DNA of 64,000 bases from Bacillota bacterium (GCA_029974635.1 JARKQY010000011.1:62001-126000); one strand, 5' to 3'; positions 36,630-44,700 are shown, numbered from the stretch's first letter. Notes: generated by a model not told the origin, from the sequence alone. Program-made: numbers and translations.

Positions 36630-36890
36630 TTAATCGTTCAATTCTTCAATATATCGAACAATTGTATCAACCGCATTCCGCTCGTCTTCGCCTTCAGCCT
36701 GCACTGTTATTTTTGTTCCTTGCTTCACCGCGCCGCCTAGCACACTGAAAATGCTTTTCGGGTCAATGGATTTCTGAGATGTAATAAGCTTTATATCGCT
36801 CGTAAAGGTGTTGCTTAGTTGAACCAGCTTTTGCGCCGGCCTTGAATGCAACCCCGTGGGATTTTTTACGAAAGTATCCATGCTATACAT
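36630..36890 (-). CDS. ptsH: HPr phosphocarrier protein
   Basis: This 86-residue HPr has the phosphoryl-accepting His15 in GLHSRPAQ and Ser46 in DPKSIFSVLGG at exactly the classical positions, so it could also be a target of HPr kinase. It is the first gene of the PTS operon, and GGAG precedes the ATG. Keeping a regulatory Ser46 suggests links to carbon catabolite control. Confidence 0.95.
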   Translation of the reverse strand: MYSMDTFVKNPTGLHSRPAQKLVQLSNTFTSDIKLITSQKSIDPKSIFSVLGGAVKQGTKITVQAEGEDERNAVDTIVRYIEELND

Positions 36891-36903
36891 TTCTCAAACT
36901 CCT

Positions 36904-36951
36904 ATATCCCATATCGTAGCGCAGCTACAATTTAAAATCGTCCCCACAAGC
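36904..36951 (-). repeat. Intergenic repeat family A, copy in the ptsH leader
   Basis: The core GTAGCGCAGCTAC lies at 36916-36928, with the GATTTTAAATT arm in the sense of the minus-strand operon. It fills most of the leader between the predicted promoter and the ptsH ribosome site. Confidence 0.6.
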
Positions 36952-36958
36952 TTGTCAA
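36930..36958 (-). promoter_or_regulatory. Candidate promoter of the PTS operon
   Basis: On the minus strand, TTGACA (36953-36958), a 17-base spacer and TTAAAT (36930-36935). The -10 lies inside the repeat family A arm, so transcripts would begin at the repeat's hairpin. Confidence 0.45.
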
Positions 36959-37285
36959 AAAAGTGAACTTTCTATAACCGTTACTATCTACTAAAATGAT
37001 AACATGTGTGGTTTTTCCTGTATATTGCAACTATATCTCAGCTTCATGTGGCAAAAGTTTATACCATATAATAATTTCATCATCGAGCTTGCAAAAAAAT
37101 ATACGCATTGCCTTTAATTTCAATCCGGACCATGCATTAAGCAAACGGTCTTGATTTTTGGCAATTTCTGTAAGAAATATTTCGGAACCAAATTGGAAAT
37201 ATTTTTCACCTTATTAAATGAAAAGATTACTGTATGCAATATGTCAAATCCAACCCGCCAGCATAGTTATTATGGAATTAGGGCA
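36959..37285. other. AT-rich stretch without recognisable genes
   Basis: No supported coding frame, RNA gene or strong hairpin was seen here. It separates the PTS operon from the terminator downstream of tRNA-Ala. Confidence 0.5.
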
Positions 37286-37314
37286 CAAAAAAACCTCTGA
37301 AACTTAAGAGGTTT
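37286..37314 (-). terminator. Rho-independent terminator downstream of tRNA-Ala
   Basis: On the minus strand AAACCTCT and AGAGGTTT pair around an 8-base loop and run into a T tract. It lies about 135 bases past the tRNA 3' end. Confidence 0.8.
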
Positions 37315-37416
37315 AGTTAGAAAACTAGTTTTCCGGCAAGTTTTGCCCCGCCGCGTTTACAGCGTCATATCTCCCCCTTTAATATAAATAACCTCCTATT
37401 ACCAGGAAGTTATTTG
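37315..37416 (-). other. Transcribed tract with several small palindromes after tRNA-Ala
   Basis: Between the tRNA and its terminator the minus strand holds an AAATAAC/GTTATTT inverted repeat (37386-37414), GGCAAAACTTGCC and the perfect palindrome GAAAACTAGTTTTC. A GGGGGAG site precedes ATG ACG CTG TAA. It could be a structured trailer or a small RNA. Confidence 0.3.
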
Positions 37417-37449
37417 TTGAAAATCTATGTTTTAAATCCTTATTATCAT

Positions 37450-37525
37450 TGGTGGACTTGAAGGGATTCGAACCCTCGACCTCTGCGATGCGAACGCAGC
37501 GCTCTCCCAACTGAGCCACAAGCCC
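37450..37525 (-). tRNA. tRNA-Ala (anticodon CGC)
   Basis: This 76-base cloverleaf on the minus strand starts GGGCTTG and ends CAAGTCC-A-CCA with CCA encoded. The acceptor stem has the G3-U70 pair, the classic alanine identity element. The anticodon arm is CTGCG-TTCGCAT-CGCAG (anticodon CGC, reading GCG), and the T arm contains GGTTCGAATCC. It lies only 19 bases downstream of a terminator and no clear promoter fits between, so it may depend on read-through from the small gene upstream. Confidence 0.97.
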
Positions 37526-37543
37526 ATAACAAAAATGCCTCAA

Positions 37544-37567
37544 GAAAAAAAAGTCTTTTCAGACTTT
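37544..37567 (-). terminator. Terminator overlapping the stop of the 57-residue gene
   Basis: On the minus strand AAAGTC and GACTTT pair around TGAAAA and run into TTTTTTTTC. The stem includes part of the stop codon of the small gene and ends just before tRNA-Ala. Confidence 0.65.
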
Positions 37568-37739
37568 AACCGCGAAAAACACATGCTCCCCCGAAATGTG
37601 CATCCCATTTCTTACAATGATGAAGTTCTTTCAGGGATTTAGGTGTACCGCTCTCAATACAATTATCGTCTTGCTTGGCATATTTATCGCACGTACTACA
37701 CACCTTTAATACTTCTTCATGTGATAAAGTGATAACCAT
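37566..37739 (-). CDS. Small cysteine-rich protein of unknown function (57 residues)
   Basis: The ATG at 37737-37739 follows AGAGGTGATC at good spacing. The product begins MVITLSHEEVLKVCSTCDKY and holds five cysteines (14, 17, 27, 42, 53), the first two as CSTC and a later one in HHCKKWDAHFGG, which suggests metal binding. I do not recognise the family. Ribosome site, sensible composition and an own terminator at the stop all argue that it is a real gene. It lies between a REP-like doublet and tRNA-Ala. Confidence 0.75.
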   Translation of the reverse strand: MVITLSHEEVLKVCSTCDKYAKQDDNCIESGTPKSLKELHHCKKWDAHFGGACVFRG

Positions 37740-37905
37740 AACCGATCACCTCTCATGAACGAAAATAAGAAAAAGGAATGCGAACGTTTTTTACAATATT
37801 TTTATTATTATAACATGTAATTATTGAATTGCCAAGCATCAATATGAATTTTTCAGTTATTTCTTTACAATTCATAATTGAGGCAACAATTGGTGACGGC
37901 TATCT

Positions 37906-38010
37906 AGTAAAGCGTTCTCTAAATAACTGGCAATTCAGATGAAGAACGTTTTACTAAAGTAGAGCGTTTCCGCCATTTCTGAATGCCGTTTATTTACGAA
38001 ACGCTCTACT
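37906..38010. repeat. Inverted doublet of a REP-like palindromic unit
   Basis: Unit 1 (37906-37955) has arms AGTAAAGCGTTCT and AGAACGTTTTACT. Unit 2 (37958-38010) has perfect arms AGTAGAGCGTTTC and GAAACGCTCTACT. The loops are also related when unit 2 is reversed (TAAATAA...GGC..ATTCAGA in both), so the units are inverted copies of one roughly 50-base element. The arrangement resembles a BIME. Confidence 0.7.
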
Positions 38011-38020
38011 AGAAGACGCT

Positions 38021-38980
38021 TTAACCCTTTTTAGGATTCTTCTTCATCTCTTTTCGTAAGATGACAATATTTTGGTGGGTAATGTTAGAAATGAAACAAT
38101 TTTTGATGGCATAGGGTTTTAGCGGCCGTTGGGTGGCTTTATTCCACCAAATTCTTAAACCTTTCCACCTGAACCCTATTTCCTGCAAAGCTTGAGCTAC
38201 CATTGTTCCCAGCGGTAAGTACTCCCCGCGATCAAAACGATCCCCTATCAACAAAACGAGATACCGGTCCGGTTTTAGTAACCTATAAAACTCTTGGCCG
38301 GCTAATTTCATCTTTAAAAGATATTCCTGGTAATCCCTACTGTTCCCCAGATCGCGGCTGTCTGTCGATTCCATATTAAAATTGGTTTCCTTTTTAAACC
38401 CAATGCGCCCGTGATTGCATCCATATGGCGGATCGGTAATTATCGCCGCAATTGATTCATCCGGAATTTCTTTCATAATTTCCAAACAATCTCCCCAATA
38501 AATCCGGGATTGAATGGCCCGGCCGCCATTGTCTTTATCTTCCGAGAGAACGCCGTCATTAATAGAAAAAACAGTTGCAATGGTATTGTAAATGTGAATC
38601 CATGCCGGATTGAGTTCGATGCCAAGCGCATGCCGGCCGACTAATTCAGCTCCCAGAAGCGTGCTGCCGACTCCGGCAAATGGATCAAGCACAGTCTCCC
38701 CTGTTTTGGTGAAAAAGGAGATGATCTCCGCCATTAATTCCGGCGGTTTCATGGCACCGTGCTGCTTCCGCAATGGAAACGTTACGTCCGGCGGAAAACT
38801 GGTTTCATAAATTGAATTTGTCCAATACAGCCATTGAGAACCATTTAAATCATTCAGACGATTTTCCAAATCATGCCTCACTATCAAAAGAGTACTGGAA
38901 TTTGTCGGGTTAAAATATATTTCACTTTCCGAGTCGCAAACTTTCGTTTTAGTATTTCCCAAAAATAAAAAAACTTCCAT
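38021..38980 (-). CDS. Orphan DNA methyltransferase (N4-cytosine/N6-adenine class)
   Basis: The annotated frame gives 319 residues with SAM motif LDPFAGVGSTLLGAE followed by the catalytic motif TDPPYG near residue 175, plus YRLLKPDRYLVLLIGDRFD. Substrates of this class are exocyclic amino groups in DNA. No restriction endonuclease or specificity gene is adjacent, so it is solitary. The first ATG (MEVFLFLG) lies inside a terminator-like hairpin and has no ribosome site, so the true start is probably further in (for example near the GTG before RHDLENRL). A doubled REP-like element lies just past its stop. Confidence 0.85.
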   Translation of the reverse strand: MEVFLFLGNTKTKVCDSESEIYFNPTNSSTLLIVRHDLENRLNDLNGSQWLYWTNSIYETSFPPDVTFPLRKQHGAMKPPELMAEIISFFTKTGETVLDPFAGVGSTLLGAELVGRHALGIELNPAWIHIYNTIATVFSINDGVLSEDKDNGGRAIQSRIYWGDCLEIMKEIPDESIAAIITDPPYGCNHGRIGFKKETNFNMESTDSRDLGNSRDYQEYLLKMKLAGQEFYRLLKPDRYLVLLIGDRFDRGEYLPLGTMVAQALQEIGFRWKGLRIWWNKATQRPLKPYAIKNCFISNITHQNIVILRKEMKKNPKKG

Positions 38981-39006
38981 TATTATTAAATGAAATAATG
39001 GAAGTT
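38963..39006 (-). terminator. Strong terminator overlapping the methyltransferase's nominal start
   Basis: On the minus strand AACTTCCATTATT and AATAATGGAAGTT pair perfectly over 13 bp with a 9-base loop and run into TTTTTTATTTTT. It follows the LptD-like gene by about 25 bases and probably ends the outer-membrane operon. Confidence 0.75.
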
Positions 39007-39031
39007 AATATGCTTATTTGTTTCGCTAGGT

Positions 39032-40444
39032 TCAAAATGTTAACGCTGGCCCTATAGTCCAAGATTTGGCCACATTATCCCACCCCAAATTGACCAACCA
39101 GCAACACGATTTGTAACTAAGCTTAAAATCCTGGTGAACCCAGTATTGCGGATCTGAATATCCGCCTCCTGTCCATATAGGGGCCCCCATTACATTATAC
39201 ACACCTGAAAAATTTAATGAAAAGTTGGTGTTTAAGGGTATATTCCAATCATATATAAGATTCAGTCCCGGATATACTTCAAAATCCCGGTAATCCGAAG
39301 GCCCGGAATAAGTGTCCAACCGTAACAAACCAAGTGTCAAATTATCAACCGGTTTATAGTCCAGCCGGTAACCGGCATAAATCCCGCCGTATTCCGTTCC
39401 CGAAGTACTCCGTTTGCTCAAATAACGACCCAGAAGGCCTAGTTGCCACCTGCCGCCCCAGCCTTCCCAGTATTTCCGGGTTATGGACAAACCCAATTGG
39501 CGTTCTTCAATACCTGTCAAAGACATCAAACCATCGGCAACAATTGAAATGTTCTTTGTATTATAAGATAAATCGTCTTTTATCTTCCAAGTGCCCTTAA
39601 GATCATTGGAAAGCATAACACGCTCCACTAAATTGTCGGTGATTTCGTACCCGAACCCTACGCCTACATCCGAGCTCCCCAATGATTCGATGTAAATATC
39701 AGTATGGAAATTGGTCTTCTGATTAAGGGAAGAGGATGTTTTAGTTTTAAAGATGATTCCCTTTATCTGATCATAATCCAATTGGATGATGGGAAGGTCC
39801 CATTTTTTATTCATCTGAAAAGAGAAAACCGGCAGATAAAAAACCGGAACAACCCCAATATAAATAACGACTTTAGAGAGACGAACCCGATCATTATCAA
39901 TGGTGACCTGAGCCGCTTTCAAATAATACTCGGGTTTCGGGCGGGGACAGCGAGTAACCTGAGTATCCGAGATGGTATTTATACTCTCCGTAATCGCAAC
40001 ACTTTTACCGGTTATATGATAATCGCGTTCCTCTCCCGCAACTGTTCCCTCAATTGAATTCCCGGAACCCATATCATTTTCCAGGTCATAAGTGAAGGAG
40101 CCGATGGTAAATACAGCTTGATCGCTAATCACTTTTACCTTATCCGGAGCTGTAATGATACCTTGGTCCTTAACATATAATAACCGTTCGGTTTCCAATT
40201 GCAAACCGGAATTATTTACATTAACAATCACATTACCGATTGCTTCGAAAGAGTCATCGTTTCCCGAATAATTAATGTGCGCCGCCATCAGCCTGAACTG
40301 ATCATTTTCCAGTTTTACCGTGGTTGCAAAGGCTCCCCCCGGATCCGGAACAACAGTCTCCTCCGCATTTGCAATCCCGGGGGATAGGAAGCAAACGACC
40401 AGTAAACAAATGATTCCGATGATTGCCCTGATTAAAATTTTAAT
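39032..40444 (-). CDS. lptD: LptD-like outer-membrane LPS-assembly protein, apparently ATT start
   Basis: Internal ATG codons give a truncated 418-residue protein. In the same frame, coding sequence runs on to an ATT at 40442-40444, eight bases after GGAGG, and this adds a complete signal peptide (KILIRAIIGIICLLVVCFLSP, then GIANA). The 470-residue product has an OstA-like N-terminal domain (KLENDQFRLMAAHINYSGNDDSFEAIGNV), the disulfide-type RCPRPKPEYYLKA segment and a beta-barrel ending in aromatic F, as OMPs do. Short LptD proteins are known in diderm Firmicutes. It would insert LPS into the outer leaflet. It lies in the lpt cluster but at its far end. Confidence 0.8.
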   Translation of the reverse strand: MKILIRAIIGIICLLVVCFLSPGIANAEETVVPDPGGAFATTVKLENDQFRLMAAHINYSGNDDSFEAIGNVIVNVNNSGLQLETERLLYVKDQGIITAPDKVKVISDQAVFTIGSFTYDLENDMGSGNSIEGTVAGEERDYHITGKSVAITESINTISDTQVTRCPRPKPEYYLKAAQVTIDNDRVRLSKVVIYIGVVPVFYLPVFSFQMNKKWDLPIIQLDYDQIKGIIFKTKTSSSLNQKTNFHTDIYIESLGSSDVGVGFGYEITDNLVERVMLSNDLKGTWKIKDDLSYNTKNISIVADGLMSLTGIEERQLGLSITRKYWEGWGGRWQLGLLGRYLSKRSTSGTEYGGIYAGYRLDYKPVDNLTLGLLRLDTYSGPSDYRDFEVYPGLNLIYDWNIPLNTNFSLNFSGVYNVMGAPIWTGGGYSDPQYWVHQDFKLSYKSCCWLVNLGWDNVAKSWTIGPALTF

Positions 40445-40577
40445 TGCTTATACCTCCAATAATAACAAAATTTGTAAGTACATCTTTAACTTAATTCACT
40501 TTCTAAAAATACTTCGCAAGCTTTGATAAGGGGTCAGGCACGATTTGGGAAATATATTCAACTGCCAATTTAGAGCT

Positions 40578-41540
40578 TCAATATTCTTTTAGATGTAATT
40601 CGACAGGAGTATATATTCTTACCGGCTTGGCAACTTGTAAATAAAATTCAGTTCCCGCCGGAATTGTAGTTTCTTTTCCTTTAATAACCAAGCCCAGTAA
40701 AATTCCTCCCGGTCCAAAAGCCAGCATTCCCGCGGCACTGGCCCCCACCGCCAACTGACGCGACCGATCCATCTTCAAGGCCTTTGGGCCATAAAACAAG
40801 CGGACGGGTGTTGCATCGATAGCCCGGATTACTACGTAATCAACCATTAACTGCGCATCTCTTCCCAAATTATCCGGATGCCTGACCTCGCTTAAAACTC
40901 CTTGCCCCATGCTCCCCCGTGGAAAAAGAATGGCGTTGCCGTCAAAAATATCATCGGCTACAACCAGGCGAAAATGATCCCCGGATTTGTTTTTTACGGA
41001 ATCCAGTTCATCCAAAATACGGACTTTGATTAAAAGTCCCTCCGGAATATTAACCCAGCGTCCTTTGATGGCACCGCCGGCGAAAACCTGGTCGATTAAC
41101 TTCTCAACCCGCTGGGCAAACGGTCCTGAGTATACAGTGCCGAATAGATCCATCTCTAATTTTTCAAGCCTAGGCTTAATGGCTTTATAAGATTCCTCTT
41201 TATAAATCACCCATTCCAAAGCCTGAATTTTGTAAAACAAACAAATATCATAAGCCTGGTTAATATATAATAACCTGTCAAGATAGCTAAGACGTTCCTC
41301 TAGAGTACCGCCGCGGTTTCTGCCAATCAATAAGTCTTCCAAAGCGTTTAACCGTTCCAGTAAACCGCCTTCGCTTACTTGACCGTAAACTTCTATTTCA
41401 ATATCCCATAACCAATCCATTGGGCTTTTAAAAGAAGAATTTTGATAATTTAAAGCATCAGCCCGGATATGCAAAAGGCTACTGCTTACCAAGAGGATGG
41501 TTATCAGTAAACCACAGAATAGAATACGGTAAAAACGCAT
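40578..41540 (-). CDS. Exported envelope protein of unknown function in the outer-membrane cluster
   Basis: This 320-residue protein has a signal sequence (residues about 6-27). The N-terminal half repeats a pattern near LxxRLxxLEDLLxG (residues about 55-170, coil-forming). The C-terminal half has a beta-rich domain (GLLIKVRILDELDSVKNKSGDHFRLVV to IPAGTEFYLQV) containing a glycine-rich, membrane-compatible stretch (AVGASAAGMLAFGPGGILLG). I cannot name the family. Position between the LptD-like gene and an SLH-like OMP suggests a role in outer-membrane assembly or anchoring. It may be lineage-specific. Confidence 0.8.
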   Translation of the reverse strand: MRFYRILFCGLLITILLVSSSLLHIRADALNYQNSSFKSPMDWLWDIEIEVYGQVSEGGLLERLNALEDLLIGRNRGGTLEERLSYLDRLLYINQAYDICLFYKIQALEWVIYKEESYKAIKPRLEKLEMDLFGTVYSGPFAQRVEKLIDQVFAGGAIKGRWVNIPEGLLIKVRILDELDSVKNKSGDHFRLVVADDIFDGNAILFPRGSMGQGVLSEVRHPDNLGRDAQLMVDYVVIRAIDATPVRLFYGPKALKMDRSRQLAVGASAAGMLAFGPGGILLGLVIKGKETTIPAGTEFYLQVAKPVRIYTPVELHLKEY

Positions 41541-41558
41541 CCTGCCTCCTCCTAATAC

Positions 41559-41617
41559 TTAAACCGCGTTCTGCAAGGCCTTGCCACAAGTAATTGCCGG
41601 ATTCATGTTAAAAACGG
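41559..41617 (+). repeat. Intergenic repeat family B, copy 2
   Basis: TTAAACCGCG at 41559 and TTGCCGGATTCATGTT near 41594-41609, followed by AAAAACGG. It overlaps the stop codon of the neighbouring OMP gene. Confidence 0.6.
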
Positions 41618-42978
41618 AAAGATAGTGTTCCGGTAAGTAACGGGTTATCAAACTTGAGAAACTGGTAAGCCAGCCAGAGTGTAACCCAGTTATTGTACTC
41701 CACGCCAACGGATGTGGTACTGAACCAGCCGGTATTATTCTGATTATTCACTAGCGATTGATAAGTTAAAAAGGTCCAATAATCATTATAACGAAAGGAA
41801 ACTCCGACACTCGCCTTGGTATCGGAAGGCCATAGATTATCCATACTAATAGTAGTCCGTTGATAAAGAAAGTCTATTCCACCGAATAACGAGGTCTGAG
41901 GAGCGATTTCCATGTTTCCTTGAATGTTTATCTGTAACGATTGCAAGGTTTTGCTGTTAATCTGATCCAAATCGACCGGAGTTATCAAATTTGTTTGCCG
42001 GGCGTTAAAAACGGGCAGTCCGATATCCTTGACCTGGTTGGTTTTATGTAACAAGTCGTTGGAGAAAACTAAAAGTCCGCCGATTGACAGGCTCTGATTC
42101 AAATCACCGACAAATAATTCATCTTTATGTGCCAAATCCACGTTCAATTTTAAGAAGCCTTCTAAATTCAATGATTCATTATACCGTAAAATGTTGTCAA
42201 CTTGTTGAATCTGGCTTACCTCATCTAATAACGAAATAATTGAATCATTGATTCCCGGATCCGCGGACTTGCTATTTACACTAAAAATTCCTCCGATTGG
42301 AAACAAATAATACCCTGTTAACGCCTGATCTTCCGCAGGAAGACTCCCCTTTAATACCAGGTATGAGGAACTCAATTGCGGCTGGTAAAGAATATTGAAT
42401 GCTCCATTCTTGCTTTCCAGTACGTTGATGTAATTTGTTTTCAGGCTGTCCGAAGGGATGAAAAGGAATGATTTCCGTTGTAGATCCCGGTAATATTGTC
42501 CGTAATAATAGTGGAACTGGTGGTCATCCTGCGGTGATAAAATGACATCCAAATCTTGGTAATCGTCGGATTTACTGCTCACACCGCTTGGATTTGGGCT
42601 CACTTTGTAAACATCGGTAGTCTTGATTCCTAGATTTGCCAACTCTTTTTGAAATTCAATCATAAGTGTTTGAAGAGATTCAACAATTCTTGAAGGCAAG
42701 TTAAAATCGTCATTTTTACTTTTAAGGTATAGAATTATTTGCTTTAGATAATATGCCAGTTCCAGCCGGGATAAATCATGTCCCGCACGTACCCATTCTA
42801 CGGGATAATCCTTAATTAACTCTTCCTTGGCTAATAATTCCATGCTATGATACACCCAGTCCTCGTTAACTCTAACTGGATCTGATTGTTTAGCGTTAAG
42901 ATCCTGGGAAAATCCTAATACCAGCCCAATAATTAGCAAAGACGACTGAATCAGTTTGCAGATCAAACACCGGTTCAT
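41608..42978 (-). CDS. Outer-membrane beta-barrel protein with SLH-like N-terminus (OmpM-like)
   Basis: The ATG at 42976-42978 (MNRCLICKL) follows AGAGGTTAG and is preferred over the earlier frame start. The 456-residue product has a signal peptide, an SLH-like domain (about residues 35-80: WVYHSMELLAKEELIKDYP, RLELAYYLKQI), a helical linker and a long barrel domain ending LSFRF. In Negativicutes and Halanaerobiales such SLH-barrel proteins tie the outer membrane to the cell wall. It is in the same operon-like string as the lpt genes. Porin activity is possible but not shown. Confidence 0.8.
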   Translation of the reverse strand: MNRCLICKLIQSSLLIIGLVLGFSQDLNAKQSDPVRVNEDWVYHSMELLAKEELIKDYPVEWVRAGHDLSRLELAYYLKQIILYLKSKNDDFNLPSRIVESLQTLMIEFQKELANLGIKTTDVYKVSPNPSGVSSKSDDYQDLDVILSPQDDHQFHYYYGQYYRDLQRKSFLFIPSDSLKTNYINVLESKNGAFNILYQPQLSSSYLVLKGSLPAEDQALTGYYLFPIGGIFSVNSKSADPGINDSIISLLDEVSQIQQVDNILRYNESLNLEGFLKLNVDLAHKDELFVGDLNQSLSIGGLLVFSNDLLHKTNQVKDIGLPVFNARQTNLITPVDLDQINSKTLQSLQINIQGNMEIAPQTSLFGGIDFLYQRTTISMDNLWPSDTKASVGVSFRYNDYWTFLTYQSLVNNQNNTGWFSTTSVGVEYNNWVTLWLAYQFLKFDNPLLTGTLSFRF

Positions 42979-43026
42979 AATTCTAACCTCTTTTACAATC
43001 TTTTCCGACATTCCAAAAGCCTTATT

Positions 43027-43440
43027 TTATATCCCTTTGAAAGGAGAAAAATCCGGATACTTTTTTAAAAACCGTTCCGCCAAAATTACTGCCACGTAAT
43101 CATCATAAGGTTCGCGCGGAATTCTTAAACCCAAAGGGAGAATTCTGGCCAATCCGCGGGTATTTTCCTTTACATACCGATAGCGCCCTTCCAAACTGGA
43201 TTTATCCTCGTCAACCATTACCACCGGAACCCCAATCTCCGACACCAAAGCGGAATGTATTTCTTTGCTATTGGTCCGGTCACCTATCACAATTACAGAA
43301 ACAGTAAATTCACTACATAATCCGTTGACAATACCGGTTAACCTAGAGGTATTCACAATCAGTTTTTTAACAACAACACTCTTATTGGTAACGACAGCTA
43401 ATCCGCATTTTGTATTTCCCGGATCAACGGCCAGAATCAT
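43027..43440 (-). CDS. RuvC/YqgF-like RNase H fold protein
   Basis: The product has about 137 residues. The opening MILAVDPGNTKCGLAVV is the first acidic motif of RuvC/YqgF nucleases, a later acid sits in VVMVDEDKSS, and the C-terminal DD in PYDDYVAV completes the set. The start is uncertain: AAGGAG lies 17 bases before this ATG and a GTG sits immediately next to it. It might process nucleic acids, but no specific target can be given. It lies between an envelope coiled-coil protein and the OMP genes, 16 bases from the frame of the latter. Confidence 0.75.
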   Translation of the reverse strand: MILAVDPGNTKCGLAVVTNKSVVVKKLIVNTSRLTGIVNGLCSEFTVSVIVIGDRTNSKEIHSALVSEIGVPVVMVDEDKSSLEGRYRYVKENTRGLARILPLGLRIPREPYDDYVAVILAERFLKKYPDFSPFKGI

Positions 43441-43524
43441 GAACTGGATATGGATCACTCCTTATAGAAGTGTGATAAACCTTATTCTTAACAAAAAGTG
43501 CACACACACTTCTTCCTAAAAAGT

Positions 43525-44700
43525 TTACGAAGGGGTTAATAATCGCAATAGGTATCTCACCTTAAATGAATCCACCCGGTAAATATCAGTAGTCGCTATC
43601 AGTTCAACCGTAAATAATCCCTCTTTTCGCTCCTTAATTTGGTTGATGATTTGAACTACTTCGGAGATGGAAATTAAGTCCTTCAAATTAGATCCTTCCG
43701 TCAAGATTCCTTTTTCAATCGCTTTATTATTCGCTAGTAACAATAAACCGATTAGTTTGTCTCGGATTTCCGACTCCGGTGTTGCGGCTGACACCTGAAT
43801 GGCCTCAATGGTTTCACCCGCCTTAAATAGCAGTTGGTTTGGAAAAACCGCCAAGTTTATATTTACGGGTTCACCGGTTAATGAATTTTTATCAATGATC
43901 ACCCGTAGTACCGCTTTGGTCTTCATCCCGGCTAATTGACTACAGACCTGCTCAATTTGCTGGGGCACAGCTCGTAATGCGGAATTCTTCCCGGGAATAC
44001 GGGCACCCCGTTTTAACGCAATCTCATCAGCCTCATTAAGTAAAGGCTTGATAACAGATTCAAAAATATCATCCTCGGACATACCTGTTTCCACTACTTT
44101 TGAAATCAAGATCTCACCCACATAAAAAATCATTGGTTGATCAACAATGGTTTTGTTTCGATCCTCGAGGCTTTTCAGCCATCCTTCCAAATTTTGAATT
44201 TGCTGATTTAACCGTGCTTCTTGCTGGATAAGATTGGTATTTTGAAGTTCCAGATCTTCTTTGATCCGGGTTAAATTCGCCAGACGTTTTTGAGCTAAAT
44301 CCAATTCCGTTTTTTTCTTGGTCAAATTTGCAACTGCGGTATTATACTGAGCCTCCGCCAGGTTGCGCTGGTTGGTAACCGCGGTAAGTTCCTGATGAAG
44401 CTTGTTATATTGATCTCTTTTCTCGGCAACTTCCCGGGTCAATATATTAACTCGCGCTTTGATGGTATTCAACTCGAAAATCGCCGTCCGGACATACTCC
44501 GACATCATCGTAAGAAACAACAACGTCAAACCGGCAATCACAAAACCGGTTAGCACGGTAATAATCATGGAAGTATATTTGGGCCTTAATCCGAAAAGGC
44601 TAAGCCTTTTTTTTCCCACCCGCATTCCGACCCGATCACCTAATAAGGCGATGGAACCGCCGAATATGATGACGAACAAAATAATAGTCAGACTCAACAT
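43525..44700 (-). CDS. DUF3084 envelope coiled-coil protein
   Basis: This 391-residue protein has two N-terminal membrane helices (about 2-21 and 43-66) with the conserved GDRVGMRVGKKRLSLFGLRP between them. A long coiled coil follows (about 75-195), then a globular region. This matches DUF3084 proteins of cyanobacteria and diderm Firmicutes. The cellular role is not defined. Its position between lptF and a RuvC-like gene within the lpt string supports an envelope job. Confidence 0.85.
   Translation of the reverse strand: MLSLTIILFVIIFGGSIALLGDRVGMRVGKKRLSLFGLRPKYTSMIITVLTGFVIAGLTLLFLTMMSEYVRTAIFELNTIKARVNILTREVAEKRDQYNKLHQELTAVTNQRNLAEAQYNTAVANLTKKKTELDLAQKRLANLTRIKEDLELQNTNLIQQEARLNQQIQNLEGWLKSLEDRNKTIVDQPMIFYVGEILISKVVETGMSEDDIFESVIKPLLNEADEIALKRGARIPGKNSALRAVPQQIEQVCSQLAGMKTKAVLRVIIDKNSLTGEPVNINLAVFPNQLLFKAGETIEAIQVSAATPESEIRDKLIGLLLLANNKAIEKGILTEGSNLKDLISISEVVQIINQIKERKEGLFTVELIATTDIYRVDSFKVRYLLRLLTPS

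Noticed and set aside
37340-37380. Three-codon frame ATG ACG CTG TAA after a GGGGGAG site downstream of tRNA-Ala
   Set aside because: Too short to support as a gene; mentioned only as part of the transcribed trailer.
40525-40545. GATAAGGGGTCAGGCACGATT, resembling GGGGTCAGGCAC words often seen near REP-associated transposases
   Set aside because: Single occurrence, no inverted partner and no transposase nearby, so it cannot be called an element.
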